From an uncultured Rhodospirillales bacterium (GTDB lineage Bacteria > Pseudomonadota > Alphaproteobacteria > ATCC43930 > CGMCC-115725): a DNA stretch of 64,000 nucleotides. Under the pieces are notes generated by a model. That model ran no database searches and had not been told where the DNA came from. It saw only the letters and a list, made by a program, of their open reading frames with translations. The stretch covers positions 1 through 64,000 of the forward strand of contig CAIJOA010000046.1 of assembly GCA_903822185.1 (NCBI GenBank). The letters are read 5' to 3'. This document shows positions 20,823-29,739 of the stretch, piece after piece (within the stretch, counting starts at the first letter, position 1; the number at the start of each line of letters is the position of its first letter). The position numbers and the translations under genes are program-made.

Positions 20823-22549
20823 GCGCGCAGCGCCGACGTCACCTCGGCCATCACCGAATCCCAACGCCGCGTCGCATCCTGACGGAAGAGACGCATGCTC
20901 GGATACCACGGGCTATCGTTGCGCTTTTCAAGCCAACGCCAATCGGAGGCGAAGGGCAGCAGCAGCCACACCGGCTTGCCCAGCGCACCGGCAAGATGCG
21001 CGACCGATGTATCGACGGTGATGACGAGATCGAGCGCCATGATCGCGGCGGCCGTGTCGCCGAAATCGCCCAGCAGCGGTGACAGAACTTCGAGACGCAT
21101 GCCGGCCGGCGCACTTTCGGCCTGATCGAGCGCCGCGCCTTTCTGCAAGGCATAGAACGAAACGTTATCGAGCGTGGCGAGCGGCGCCATTGCCCGCAGC
21201 GACAGCGAACGCTGACGGTCGCGCTTATGCTCGGGACGGCCGGCCCAGACGAGGCCAACCTTCAAGCTTGAACCATCGAGACGGCGCTCCCAATCGCGCA
21301 TGTCTTCGGCATCGGCATTGAGATAGGATTTTGCCACCGGCAAGGTGTCGAGCGTCGTGCCGAAGGCGAGCGCAAGGCTCAGCATCGAGCAATGCGTGTC
21401 GAATTCCGGCACGCGCTGACCGAACACGATCAGATCTTCGACGCCGTCGATATCGGCGAACAAGCGATGCAGTTCCGTCGGCGCTTCCATAATGATGCGC
21501 CCGCCTTTCGCCGCGATCATCGCGAGATAGCGCGCGAACTGAATCGTATCGCCGAAGCCCTGCTCGGCATGAATGAAGATACGTTTGCCGTTCAGATCTT
21601 CGCCGCGCCATTCGGGGGTCGGGAAACGTGTCATCGTCTCGGGCTTCCAGCGCCATTCGGCGAAGCCCTCGGCCAGATCGCCGGCCGTCAGCAAGGCAAG
21701 GCCGCGGCACCAATGGGTGTTTGTGTTCATCGGGTCGATCCGCAGCGCGGTGGCATAGCTGGCCTCGGCTTCGTGCGGCTTGCCTTGATCGAGCAGCGCA
21801 TTGCCCAGATTGACATGCGCCTCTGCATGGGTCGGTTGGATCGCGATGGCCTGACGGAACGATGCGATCGCCGCATCCAGTTCTTCGCGGCGCGCGAGGA
21901 CGTGGCCGTAATTGCTCAGCGCCGCAGCATTGCCCGGCTGTAGTTCGAGAACGCAGCGATAACATTCCGCTGCCTGGTCCAATTGGTCCATTGCCGCGAG
22001 TACCGAGCCGAGATTGTTATAGGCGTCGAGGCACTGCGGATCGGCGGCGAGGGCCGCGAGATATTGATCGACGGCTTTATGCTGTTCGTCGCGCGCGGCC
22101 AGCACGTTGCCCAGATTGACCATCGCCGCGGCATAGCCGGGCTTCGCTGCGATCGCTTGTTCGAAGGCGCGCTGTGCGCCGCTCAGTTGGTTTTGATCCT
22201 GAAGGACGAGGCCGAGATTGTTCTGCGCCTCGGCAAAACTGGGACGCAACGCGATCGCGTGACGATAGCAGGCGACGGCTTCGTCACGGCGGCCGAGGGC
22301 GCGATAGACCGTGCCCAGATTGCCGTGATAATTCGGCTCGTCGTCCTCAAGCTCGATGGCGCGTTTGATCAGCGGCAGAGCGGCTTCGTGGCGGCCTTCC
22401 TGATGCTCGATCAGGCCCAACAGGTGATGCGTCGCCGCGTGCATCGGCTCTTCGGCGATGACGGCGCGATAGAGCGGCGCGGCTTCGGCCAGCAGGCCTT
22501 GCTGGTGCAGGTTGAAAGCAGCGGAGAAAGTCTCGACAAGCGTGGTCAT
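20783..22549 (-). CDS. TPR protein with C-terminal glycosyltransferase-like domain
   Basis: A 588-residue protein. Residues about 10-290 are tandem 34-residue tetratricopeptide repeats (for example NYHNLGTVYRALGRRDEAVA-type units and AYNNLGSVLAAMDQLDQAAE). Residues about 300-570 resemble the GT9/GT41-like domain of bacterial TPR proteins, with HAEQGFGDTIQFARYL, VGLVWAGRPEHKRDRQRS and DLVITVDTSVAHLAGALGKP. Such proteins occur in flagellin or surface glycan modification, but the target here is unknown. Its 3' end overlaps crcB by 40 bases, tail to tail. Confidence 0.85.
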   Translation of the reverse strand: MTTLVETFSAAFNLHQQGLLAEAAPLYRAVIAEEPMHAATHHLLGLIEHQEGRHEAALPLIKRAIELEDDEPNYHGNLGTVYRALGRRDEAVACYRHAIALRPSFAEAQNNLGLVLQDQNQLSGAQRAFEQAIAAKPGYAAAMVNLGNVLAARDEQHKAVDQYLAALAADPQCLDAYNNLGSVLAAMDQLDQAAECYRCVLELQPGNAAALSNYGHVLARREELDAAIASFRQAIAIQPTHAEAHVNLGNALLDQGKPHEAEASYATALRIDPMNTNTHWCRGLALLTAGDLAEGFAEWRWKPETMTRFPTPEWRGEDLNGKRIFIHAEQGFGDTIQFARYLAMIAAKGGRIIMEAPTELHRLFADIDGVEDLIVFGQRVPEFDTHCSMLSLALAFGTTLDTLPVAKSYLNADAEDMRDWERRLDGSSLKVGLVWAGRPEHKRDRQRSLSLRAMAPLATLDNVSFYALQKGAALDQAESAPAGMRLEVLSPLLGDFGDTAAAIMALDLVITVDTSVAHLAGALGKPVWLLLPFASDWRWLEKRNDSPWYPSMRLFRQDATRRWDSVMAEVTSALRAQASQTRINCNAA

Positions 22550-22680
22550 GGTTCCGTTCCTGGTTTTGCGAACCCAAGAGCATGAGCCGTGCCAACTTCA
22601 AATCTAAGGAAAATCAAGGGCTTGCATCTGTGGCGCGCAAGCGTCGCCCGGCAAAACCTGCCGGATCGGCGGAAGTTTGC

Positions 22681-22720
22681 CGGTCCGGGACGGCCCCAAG
22701 CGAGCCACCGTCCCGGACCG
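22681..22720 (-). terminator. Hairpin downstream of dienelactone hydrolase
   Basis: A perfect 13-bp stem (arms CGGTCCGGGACGG at 22681-22693 and its complement at 22708-22720) with a 14-base loop, immediately after the dienelactone hydrolase stop. There is no T-tract on the minus strand, so it may stabilise the mRNA end rather than act as an intrinsic terminator. Confidence 0.5.
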
Positions 22721-22727
22721 AAACCTT

Positions 22728-23447
22728 TTAGGCGTCGATCGTCTCGGCGAAGAAATTCTTCATCGCCAGCCACGACCGCTTGTCGGCCTTTTCGTTATAG
22801 GCGGCTTGCGCGCCTTCGGTCGGCAGCGCCCAGTTGGTGAAGGTATGGACCGCGCCGCCGTAAGCGGTGAGCTGCCAATCGACCTTGGCCGCTTCCATTT
22901 CTTTCTCGAAGGCGGCGACCTCGTCGGGCGGTACCACCGGATCGATCGCGCCGTGCAGGATCAGGACGCTGCCTTTGATGTTCTTGGCGTCTGCCGGGTT
23001 CGGCGTGCTCAGTTGGCCGTGATAGGCGACCGTGGCTTTGACCGCAGCGCCGCTACGCGCCAGTTCCAGAACCACGATGCCGCCGAAGCAATAACCGACG
23101 GTCGCGATTTTCGAGGCATCGACATTCGGTTGCTGCAACAGGGTGTCGAGCCCAGCCTGCGCGCGGCGGCGGGTCAGCTGCCGGTCGGCGTAATAATTCT
23201 TCGAGATCTCGACGCATTCGGGATAGCTCTTGGCGCGAATGCCCTTGCCGAAAATATCGGCGGCAAACGCGACATAGCCCAATTCGGCCAGCATCTGGGT
23301 GCGCTTGTGGGTGTATTCGCCGCAGCCGCTCCAATCATGCGCGACCAGGATGCCCGGCCGCTTGCCGGTCTTGGCGTCGTCATAGGCGAGATAGCCCTCG
23401 CAGACGGTGTCGCCTTCGCGATAGTCGATCATTTGCGTCTTGATCAT
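22728..23447 (-). CDS. Dienelactone hydrolase family protein
   Basis: A 239-residue alpha/beta hydrolase of the carboxymethylenebutenolidase type. The nucleophile elbow is GYCFGG with Cys120, characteristic of dienelactone hydrolases rather than serine esterases. The acid and base are in HGAIDPVVP and GGAVHTFTN. ILVAHDWSGCGEYTHKR is also typical. The ATG at 23447 has GGGGAGGA just upstream. True substrate is uncertain, because many members are general carboxylesterases. No aromatic-catabolism genes lie next to it. Confidence 0.9.
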   Translation of the reverse strand: MIKTQMIDYREGDTVCEGYLAYDDAKTGKRPGILVAHDWSGCGEYTHKRTQMLAELGYVAFAADIFGKGIRAKSYPECVEISKNYYADRQLTRRRAQAGLDTLLQQPNVDASKIATVGYCFGGIVVLELARSGAAVKATVAYHGQLSTPNPADAKNIKGSVLILHGAIDPVVPPDEVAAFEKEMEAAKVDWQLTAYGGAVHTFTNWALPTEGAQAAYNEKADKRSWLAMKNFFAETIDA

Positions 23448-23584
23448 CGTGTCCTCCCCGAAGTGAAGCTGGCCAGATTGAAGCGGTTTCCTAGCATCAA
23501 GCCGCGCCGCGGAGCAACTTTGCATCGCGTGCCGAAAACACCGCCGCGGATATGGTCGGGATCAGGGAACAGCTTCGGCGCGAT

Positions 23585-23788
23585 TTAACCGGCTTGGGGG
23601 ACAGAATCACCTGTCTTTTTGTCGTGGCGCAGGAGCGGCTTCGCGCCGTTCCAAACCTCGAAGCCCTCGAATTTATCGCTGACGGTGGCAAAGAGGGCGC
23701 GTGATTTTTCCGCAGCCTCGGCCTCGGTACAACCGTCAAGAATTTGGACGGAAGCGATATGGCCGTTCTTCATGAAATAACATCGCAT
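23585..23788 (-). CDS. Small conserved-type hypothetical protein
   Basis: A 67-residue protein of the compact type MKxYFxxxGHIxxVxxL followed by EAxxKxxALF and a C-terminal GFEVWxG segment. Here these appear as MRCYFMKNGHIASVQILDG, EKSRALFATV and FEGFEVWNGAKPLLRH. I recall similar small proteins as common in rhizobia. Function is unknown. It is a single gene with about 230 bases of featureless sequence upstream. Confidence 0.7.
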   Translation of the reverse strand: MRCYFMKNGHIASVQILDGCTEAEAAEKSRALFATVSDKFEGFEVWNGAKPLLRHDKKTGDSVPQAG

Positions 23789-24015
23789 CTTCGAGCGCTC
23801 CCTGAGGCGGGAGCGCGCAACCTCTTTGTTAGAGGCGGGCGTTGTCTCTCAGCCGTCGATGCCGTTGCGGTTATCGACGACAGACGGGATATGGCTGTTG
23901 ATAGGCCGTGGCGCAATCTGAAAGAATCGAGACGATCAACTCAGATCAGGAGGATTTCGCGTAAATGCCGCGTTTGGAGCGATAAAGCGCCATCGTTGTT
24001 GTCCCATTTCAAGAA

Positions 24016-24180
24016 ATGAACGATAGCGATCAGTGCCGCGAGAGAGCCAAGGAGTTGCGGGAAAAGGCCCCGCTTTCGATCGATCAGCGAATGCATGACG
24101 AGATGCTGGCCGTGGCGGACATCCTCGACAGGTTGGCCGATAAATTAGATGCTCTGAGAGAGAAGAAGGCCAAGTCGTAG
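24016..24180 (+). CDS. Small helical protein of the RAxELRxKA type
   Basis: A 54-residue protein (MNDSDQCRERAKELREKAPL at the N-terminus, then LAVADILDRLADKLDALREK). Two amphipathic helices are apparent: one with the R-A-x-E-L-R pattern and one ending in a heptad-like coiled coil. It resembles the short proteins at 24206 and 40404 in this window. The ATG at 24016 opens an uninterrupted frame to TAG at 24178-24180. Function is unknown. Confidence 0.55.
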   Translation: MNDSDQCRERAKELREKAPLSIDQRMHDEMLAVADILDRLADKLDALREKKAKS

Positions 24181-24205
24181 GAGATTGGCAAATGGGCGTC
24201 GCCGA

Positions 24206-24352
24206 ATGTTAGATGCAGAGCATTATCGGGCCAGAGCCGAAGAAACACGCGCCCAGGCAGAGACGTTCATCGACCCCGAAGCAAAACGAATATTGCTTAT
24301 CGTCGCGCAGCAATCCAAACCGCATATTGTCGATCGGCATGACGTCATATAG
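24206..24352 (+). CDS. Short, possibly truncated RAxELR-type small protein
   Basis: A 48-residue frame beginning MLDAEHYRARAEETRAQAET and continuing FIDPEAKRILLIVAQQ, the usual N-terminal two-thirds of a family of small rhizobial proteins. Related proteins continue with a Y-E-x-L-A-x-x-A/V coil, as in the 40404 gene. Here the sequence instead diverges (SKPHIVDRHDVI) and stops, so the C-terminal helix seems lost. It starts 26 bases after the similar gene at 24016 and overlaps the next frame. Confidence 0.5.
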   Translation: MLDAEHYRARAEETRAQAETFIDPEAKRILLIVAQQSKPHIVDRHDVI

Positions 24353-24641
24353 ATTGCGAATGGGATCAAACGACGCTGCGGCACAAGGGGATCAGGGAAC
24401 ACCTTTGAATAGAATATTGAAGGAAGACGGCGAAGCCGCCGACGGTCATGAAACCGAAACATTGTCGCCTGATCTTGCCGCACTCGATCGATTGCTGCGT
24501 TACGCCTGGACCGAAGCGGTCGGCCAAAGCCGCGATCTGACCGCCGCGCTGATCGTCAATGCCATCGCCGCTCTCTCCGACGAGACCGAACCGGTCATCC
24601 CTTCGGCGGTCTTTCTCAGCGAAAACCGGACCCGGCACTAA
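24339..24641 (+). CDS. Hypothetical protein
   Basis: A 100-residue protein without a recognised domain. The C-terminal half looks like a folded helical region (LSPDLAALDRLLRYAWTEAV, then DLTAALIVNAIAALSDE). The N-terminal half is polar and Gly/Asp-rich. ATGs at 24339 and 24360 are both possible; an even longer frame begins at 24213. It overlaps the preceding short frame by 14 bases. Function unknown. Confidence 0.55.
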   Translation: MTSYRLRMGSNDAAAQGDQGTPLNRILKEDGEAADGHETETLSPDLAALDRLLRYAWTEAVGQSRDLTAALIVNAIAALSDETEPVIPSAVFLSENRTRH

Positions 24642-24722
24642 GTCTCTCGATAAGCCAGTGTTGGCCGCCGTGTGCCGGGCGGCGTAAACTCACCCGATAA
24701 AAGCGGTGGGGAGAACGACGCC

Positions 24723-25718
24723 ATGACCGATCTGAAGCTGTCGCTGGCTTGCTGGATGTACGATCGCACCCACGCGATCGCCGCCGGTGTCGTGAAGCCC
24801 AAAGGGATCGAGCTCTCGTTCAGCAGCGCCGCCCAAGTCGGCGACATCATGCGCCAGGCCATTGCCGGCGCCTTCGACGTCTCGGAACTGGGCCTCACTT
24901 ATTATCTGCGCAGCCTCGAATTGCCGAACCCGCCTTTCATCGCCATTCCGGTTTTCCCCAACCGCTTCTTTCGCCACAGCGCGATCTTCATCAATCGCGA
25001 CGCCGGCATCCGCACGCCGGCGGACCTCGCCGGCCGCCGCGTCGGCGAATTGCTGCGTTACGGTCACGACGCCGGCATCTGGTCGAAGGGCGCGATCAGC
25101 GATGATTACGGCGTTCCGGCGAACAGCTTCACTTATTATGTCGGCCCGCTCGACAAGCCGGCGGCGACCGGCGACTGGGCCGCCCCCACCGCCCCGCCCG
25201 GTGTCCGGATCGAACCGCTGCCGCCGGGCAAGACGCTCGACACGATGCTGGTCGCGGGTGAGATCGACGCGCTGTTCTCGGCCTGGATTCCGCCCAGTCT
25301 GCGCGCCGGCTCGCCCAAGGTCGGCCGCTTGTTCGAGGATTACGAAACGGTCGAGCGCGACTATTTCCGCCGCACCAAAATCTTCCCGATCATGCACACG
25401 GTCGTCATCCGCCGTGCGATTTACGAGGCCCATCCCTGGGTCGCAAAATCGATCCAAGCTTTGTTCCAGCAGGCCAAGGACATGGCCGAGGGACGCTACC
25501 GCGCCGACACGGTCTTCTTCTCGCCGGGCGTGATGATTCCCTGGACCTCGGCCTTGCAGGATAAGAACCGCGACTTGATGGGTGACGATTACTGGCCTTA
25601 CGGCCTCGACCGGAACCGTCACGTGCTTGAGACCTTCATTCGCTACAATCGCGAACAGGGTCTGATCAAACGGGACTGGAAGGTCGAGGAACTGTTCGCC
25701 CCGGAAACGCTGGGCTAG
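24723..25718 (+). CDS. 4,5-dihydroxyphthalate decarboxylase-like / periplasmic-binding-fold protein
   Basis: A 331-residue protein resembling proteins annotated as 4,5-dihydroxyphthalate decarboxylase, which share the type-2 periplasmic-binding-protein fold with NMT1/THI5-like binding proteins. Segments include GAFDVSELGLTYYLRSLE, HSAIFINRDAGIRTPADLAG, FFSPGVMIPWTSALQ and DYWPYGLDRNRHVLETFIRY. There is no signal peptide, arguing for a cytoplasmic enzyme. The ATG at 24723 follows GGGGAGAA. No phthalate-pathway genes are adjacent, so the substrate remains open. Confidence 0.75.
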   Translation: MTDLKLSLACWMYDRTHAIAAGVVKPKGIELSFSSAAQVGDIMRQAIAGAFDVSELGLTYYLRSLELPNPPFIAIPVFPNRFFRHSAIFINRDAGIRTPADLAGRRVGELLRYGHDAGIWSKGAISDDYGVPANSFTYYVGPLDKPAATGDWAAPTAPPGVRIEPLPPGKTLDTMLVAGEIDALFSAWIPPSLRAGSPKVGRLFEDYETVERDYFRRTKIFPIMHTVVIRRAIYEAHPWVAKSIQALFQQAKDMAEGRYRADTVFFSPGVMIPWTSALQDKNRDLMGDDYWPYGLDRNRHVLETFIRYNREQGLIKRDWKVEELFAPETLG

Positions 25719-25802
25719 CGCCGGCCAAAACGCACACCGCCCCGTCCCGCGCGGCATGAAGCCGAGCAAGACGGGGAACGGTATGTTCGTGATGGGTATT
25801 CT

Positions 25803-25877
<75 letters not shown>

Positions 25878-26053
25878 ATCCGAGGCGCAGATAATAGGGG
25901 GCTAAGTGTTGGTTTTCAATTACCGTCCGGGTTTTTCTCGACGGATTTCTCAGGACGGTTAGAGGGGGCCTTTTCGGGGTCTTATCGAGGGGTGGCCTTG
26001 CTTTGCGGGCAGTGCGCCGCCATTTTTAGGGAAGATTGAAGGAAGAAAAGCAC

Positions 26054-26971
26054 ATGGAAGCGCTTATCGGTGGCGGCGCCCCCGGGGCAGACGCCGACCT
26101 TATTAAAAATAGCACGACGGCCACTTTCATGGCCGATGTCATCGACGCGTCCCAGGAAACGGCAGTCGTCGTCGATTTCTGGGCCCCCTGGTGCGGCCCC
26201 TGCAAGACTCTCGGACCGCAGCTCGAAAAGGCCGTGCGCGACGCCAAGGGCGCGGTCCGCATGGTCAAAGTGAATATCGACGAGAATCAGGAACTGGCGC
26301 AGCAGATGCGCATCCAGTCGATTCCGGCGGTTTACGCCTTTAAGGACGGTCGCCCGGTCGATGGCTTCGTCGGCGCGGTGCCGGAAAGCCAGATCAAACA
26401 GTTCGTGACCAAGCTCGCCGCCCTCGCCGGTCCCGGCAGCTCGCCGATCGCCGAAGCAGTCGCGCTCGCCAAGGAAGCCTTCGCCGAAGGCGACATGGAA
26501 CGCGCCGCCAATATATATGAGCAGGTCGCCGAGCATGACCCGGGCAATATCGATGCACTCATCGGTCTCGCGCGGATTGCGCTTACGCACAAGGATCTCG
26601 ACGCGGTGCGCGCGTTGCTGGAACAGGTGCCGGCCGAGCACGCGAAGCACGCCGATATCGCCGCGATCCGCACCGGTCTCGAACTCGCCGAAGCCGGCGC
26701 GAAGGCCGAAGGCGCGACCGGCGAACTGACGGCGCGTATCGAAGCCGATCCGAAAGATCATCAGGCGCGGCTCGATCTCGCTCTTGCTCTCTTTGCCGCC
26801 GACAAGCGCGAAGAAGCGATCGATCAATTGCTGGAAATCATCCGCCGCGATCGCGAATGGAACGAGCAGGCCGGCCGCAAGCAGCTGGTGAAATTCTTCG
26901 AAGCGATCGGGCTCAGCGATCCTTTGACGGTACAGTCGCGCAAGCGGCTCTCCTCGATCCTGTTTTCGTGA
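26054..26971 (+). CDS. Thioredoxin-TPR protein (CnoX/YbbN-like)
   Basis: A 305-residue protein with an N-terminal thioredoxin domain (active site WCGPC, Cys47 and Cys50) and a C-terminal TPR-like helical domain from about residue 135 (EAVALAKEAFAEGDMERAAN and DHQARLDLALALFAADKREE). This is the CnoX/YbbN architecture, a holdase linked to GroEL. Retention of both active-site cysteines suggests redox activity. The ATG at 26054 is preceded by GAAGGAAG; a TTG at 26036 would put that ribosome site inside the gene, so 26054 is preferred. Confidence 0.9.
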   Translation: MEALIGGGAPGADADLIKNSTTATFMADVIDASQETAVVVDFWAPWCGPCKTLGPQLEKAVRDAKGAVRMVKVNIDENQELAQQMRIQSIPAVYAFKDGRPVDGFVGAVPESQIKQFVTKLAALAGPGSSPIAEAVALAKEAFAEGDMERAANIYEQVAEHDPGNIDALIGLARIALTHKDLDAVRALLEQVPAEHAKHADIAAIRTGLELAEAGAKAEGATGELTARIEADPKDHQARLDLALALFAADKREEAIDQLLEIIRRDREWNEQAGRKQLVKFFEAIGLSDPLTVQSRKRLSSILFS

Positions 26972-26984
26972 ATCGGTAACCCGC

Positions 26985-27641
26985 ATGAGCTTCGCGCCGC
27001 TCCCCGACGAACTGCCGGCGCTGCTGCCGATCTTTCCGTTGACCGGCGTGTTGCTGCTGCCGCGCGGGCGTTTGCCCTTGCAGATTTTCGAGCCGCGCTA
27101 TCTCGCGATGACGCGTCATGCGCTGGCTCATCCGCATCGTCTGATTGGCATGGTTCAGCCGCAGGAAGAACAAGGAGATGCGGGTGATCCGCCGGTCTAT
27201 CAGATCGGTTGCGCCGGCCGCATCGTCGAATTCGCCGAGACGCGCGACGGGCGCTACATGCTCAGTCTCGAAGGCGTCTGCCGGTTCGATATCGCCAGCG
27301 AACCGCCGCGAAGCGAAGACTATCGCGAAGTCGTCGCCGACTGGCAGCGTTGGCACAGCGATTTTCATGAAGACGATAAGGGCGTCGATCGTGATCACAT
27401 GATCGCGGCGTTGAAGCCGTTTCTCGATCGCCAGGGCATCAACGCCGATTCCGACGTGCTGACGACGGCGCCGATCGAACATCTTGTCAATTCGCTGGCG
27501 ATGGCCTGTCCCTTCAGCGCGCGCGAGAAACAGGCGTTGCTCGAAGCGCAGAACACATCCGAGCGTTCGAAGATTCTGACCGCGCTGGTCGAAATGTCGG
27601 TCGCTGCCAACGGCGTCTCCGGCGGCGCGACCAAGAACTGA
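26985..27641 (+). CDS. LON peptidase N-terminal (substrate-binding) domain protein
   Basis: A 218-residue stand-alone LonN/PUA-like domain. It has LPIFPLTGVLLLPRGRLPLQIFEPRYLAM near residues 13-42, then GRIVEFAETRDGRYMLSLEGVCRF, as in the N-terminal domain of Lon. It lacks the ATPase and protease parts. It starts 13 bases after the thioredoxin-TPR gene and leads into the Trm112 gene 15 bases on, forming a tight operon. Exact function in bacteria is unknown. Confidence 0.92.
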   Translation: MSFAPLPDELPALLPIFPLTGVLLLPRGRLPLQIFEPRYLAMTRHALAHPHRLIGMVQPQEEQGDAGDPPVYQIGCAGRIVEFAETRDGRYMLSLEGVCRFDIASEPPRSEDYREVVADWQRWHSDFHEDDKGVDRDHMIAALKPFLDRQGINADSDVLTTAPIEHLVNSLAMACPFSAREKQALLEAQNTSERSKILTALVEMSVAANGVSGGATKN

Positions 27642-27656
27642 CTGGAAAGCATCCGC

Positions 27657-27875
27657 ATGGCCAATCCTGCCGCCGAACTCGATCCCCGGCTTTTGGAAAT
27701 TCTCGTTTGCCCCTTATCGAAAGGGCCTTTGACCTATGATCGTGCGCGGCAGGAATTGCTCAGCGTGCAGGCGGGTCTCGCTTATCCGATCCGCGACGGC
27801 ATTCCGATCATGCTGATCGACGAGGCGCGTTCGCTCGACGATGGTGAAAAGGCGTCGCTCGCCGGCCGATCTTGA
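27657..27875 (+). CDS. Trm112 family protein
   Basis: A 72-residue Trm112-like protein. [18 protein letters not shown], then [17 protein letters not shown] are the signature segments. The first zinc Cys pair of classical members is reduced to one cysteine here (CPLSKG rather than CPxCK), as in many proteobacterial members. In other organisms Trm112 activates methyltransferases. It belongs to the LonN-Trm112-DUF971 run and its end overlaps the longer DUF971 frame. Confidence 0.9.
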   Translation: MANPAAELDPRLLEILVCPLSKGPLTYDRARQELLSVQAGLAYPIRDGIPIMLIDEARSLDDGEKASLAGRS

Positions 27876-27894
27876 GCGCGAGGTTCTTCATTCG

Positions 27895-28257
27895 ATGAGT
27901 ACGCCCGGCAGTCACTGGCCGACCGAGCTGCGGCTCAAAAGCGCCGAGCGCCGTCTCGACGTCACCTTCGAAGACGGCACGCAGTTTCAGTTGCCGGCCG
28001 AATATCTCCGCGTCGAAAGTCCCTCGGCTGAAGTGCAGGGCCATGGCCCCAGCCAAAAGCAGACCGTGCCCGGCAAGGCGCAAGTCGCGATCAGCAAGAT
28101 CGAACCCGTCGGCAATTATGCCGTGCGATTGATCTTCGACGATCGTCACGACACCGGAATTTTTTCCTGGAGCTATCTCTATCAACTCGGCACCGAACAG
28201 GAAAAACGCTGGGCCGATTATCGCGCCGCGCTCGAGAAGGCCGGGCTGTCGCGCTAG
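27895..28257 (+). CDS. DUF971 domain protein
   Basis: A 120-residue protein of the DUF971 family, related to the N-terminal domain of gamma-butyrobetaine hydroxylase. Signatures are WPTELRLKSAERRLDVTFEDG, LPAEYLRVESPSAEVQGHG, NYAVRLIFDDRHDTGIFSW and YLYQLG. The ATG at 27895 is preferred; a frame from 27841 overlaps Trm112. In other genomes such domains occur near Fe-S or chaperone genes; here it closes the thioredoxin-LonN-Trm112 operon. Confidence 0.9.
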   Translation: MSTPGSHWPTELRLKSAERRLDVTFEDGTQFQLPAEYLRVESPSAEVQGHGPSQKQTVPGKAQVAISKIEPVGNYAVRLIFDDRHDTGIFSWSYLYQLGTEQEKRWADYRAALEKAGLSR

Positions 28258-28283
28258 GCGGTTGTTGGCTCCTTAAAACTAAT

Positions 28284-28361
28284 CGTCATTGCGAGCGTAG
28301 CGAAGCAATCCAGTCGTGACGCAAACTGGATTGCTTCGTCGCTGCGCTCCTCGCAATGACG
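28284..28361. repeat. Palindromic intergenic repeat, copy 2
   Basis: Inverted repeat of 78 bases, the same family as 2641-2717. It begins CGTCATTGCGAGCG and ends TCGCAATGACG, with the inner pair AATCCAGT and ACTGGATT. It lies between the DUF971 gene and the convergent Ubi hydroxylase, where it could also terminate both transcripts. A fragment reading CCTTCGACAGGCTCAG, part of another common dispersed repeat, follows near 28388-28403. Confidence 0.8.
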
Positions 28362-28434
28362 AATGGATGTTGCACATTGATCCAGCGGCCTTCGACAGGC
28401 TCAGCAAAGCCATAAAGCCACGAAAGGCTGGCGC

Positions 28435-29661
28435 TTAAAGCGTCTCGCCCCGGACGAGACGCGGCGCATCGCCAACCACACCCATGGCATGACGCATGAA
28501 GAATTTCTTGAGCCCCGGTGCGCGATTGACCGCCGCCAAGCCCAAATCGCGCGCGATCCGCACCGGCGGTAACTCGTTGGAGAACAGGCGGTTCAATCCG
28601 TCGGTAACCGCCGTCAGCATCAGATTATCCAGCCGCCGCCATTTCTCGTAACGCGATAGCAATTCGGCGCTGCCCAGATCCAAACCCAGCCGGTGTGAAT
28701 CGACGATCAGCTCGGCCAGCGCTGCGACATCGCGCACGCCCAGATTCCAGCCCTGCCCGGCGATCGGATGAATGACATGCGCCGCATCGCCAACCAGCGC
28801 CAGGCGCGGCGCGGTGTAGCGTTCGGCATGGATCAGCGACAGCGGATAGGAAAACCAATTCCCTTCGAGCGTCAGCGCGCCGAGGAAATCGCCGAAGCGT
28901 TCGGATAGTTCGCGGGCAAAGCTCTGACGATCCAGCGCCAACAGGGCCGGCGCATTGTCTTCGTGTTCGGTCCAGACGATCGACGAGCGGTTGCCGCGCA
29001 TCGGCAGGATGGCGAACGGACCGGCGGCGCGGAAATGCTCGACCGCGATGCCGTCATGCGGCTGTTCGTGCTGCACGGTGCAGACGATGGCGGTCTGGCG
29101 ATAGGATTTGTTGTGGCTCTTGATGCCGCCGGCTTCGCGCATCGGCGAGTTGCGCCCGTCGGCGCCGACGACGAGACCGGCGCGGATCATCTGGCCATTC
29201 GCCAGATTGAGCGTCGCGGCGTGGTCGGTGAAGGCGACATCGGCGACGGCCAGCGGCGCCATCAGCGTCAGGTCGGGCAAGGTCTCGGCGCGCTTGTGCA
29301 GCCCTTGCCGCAGCAGCCGGTTTTCGATGATGTAGCCGAGCGGATGATCACCGACCTCGCGATGGTCGTAATGAAGAAACAGCGGAGAGTCGCCGTCGGC
29401 GACGCGAATCTCGCGGATCGGTTCGGCGTCGGGGGCGAGAATGTCCCAAACGCCGAGGCCGGTTAGAACCTGCTGCGAGCCATAAGCGATCGCGGTCGTC
29501 CGGCCGTCATAGGGGGCGGCCATCATCTTGGCCGGGTCTTCGCGATCGATAACCGCAGTCTTTACGCCGGCAGCGGCGGTGGCGATGCCCAGCGCGACGC
29601 CCGAAAGCCCGCCGCCGACAATCGCCAGATCGAACCGTGTCCCCGTGCTGCGCTTTGCCAT
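28435..29661 (-). CDS. UbiH/UbiF-family FAD-dependent hydroxylase
   Basis: A 408-residue class A flavoprotein monooxygenase of the ubiquinone-biosynthesis type. It has the FAD dinucleotide motif AIVGGGLSGVALGIATAAAG (about residues 13-32), the GD-containing motif GLVVGADGRNS, and LVGDAAHVIHPIAGQGWNLG near residue 285, the second FAD motif of UbiH/UbiF/UbiL proteins. Which ring carbon it hydroxylates cannot be told; alphaproteobacteria often use a UbiL-type enzyme. It is transcribed alone. Confidence 0.9.
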   Translation of the reverse strand: MAKRSTGTRFDLAIVGGGLSGVALGIATAAAGVKTAVIDREDPAKMMAAPYDGRTTAIAYGSQQVLTGLGVWDILAPDAEPIREIRVADGDSPLFLHYDHREVGDHPLGYIIENRLLRQGLHKRAETLPDLTLMAPLAVADVAFTDHAATLNLANGQMIRAGLVVGADGRNSPMREAGGIKSHNKSYRQTAIVCTVQHEQPHDGIAVEHFRAAGPFAILPMRGNRSSIVWTEHEDNAPALLALDRQSFARELSERFGDFLGALTLEGNWFSYPLSLIHAERYTAPRLALVGDAAHVIHPIAGQGWNLGVRDVAALAELIVDSHRLGLDLGSAELLSRYEKWRRLDNLMLTAVTDGLNRLFSNELPPVRIARDLGLAAVNRAPGLKKFFMRHAMGVVGDAPRLVRGETL

Positions 29662-29739
29662 CCGCGAAGAGTGCCGGGCGGCCCAGCGAAAAACAAGCCA
29701 GCCTGCCGCGACACATTATTATTATACGCAGCTAACTTC

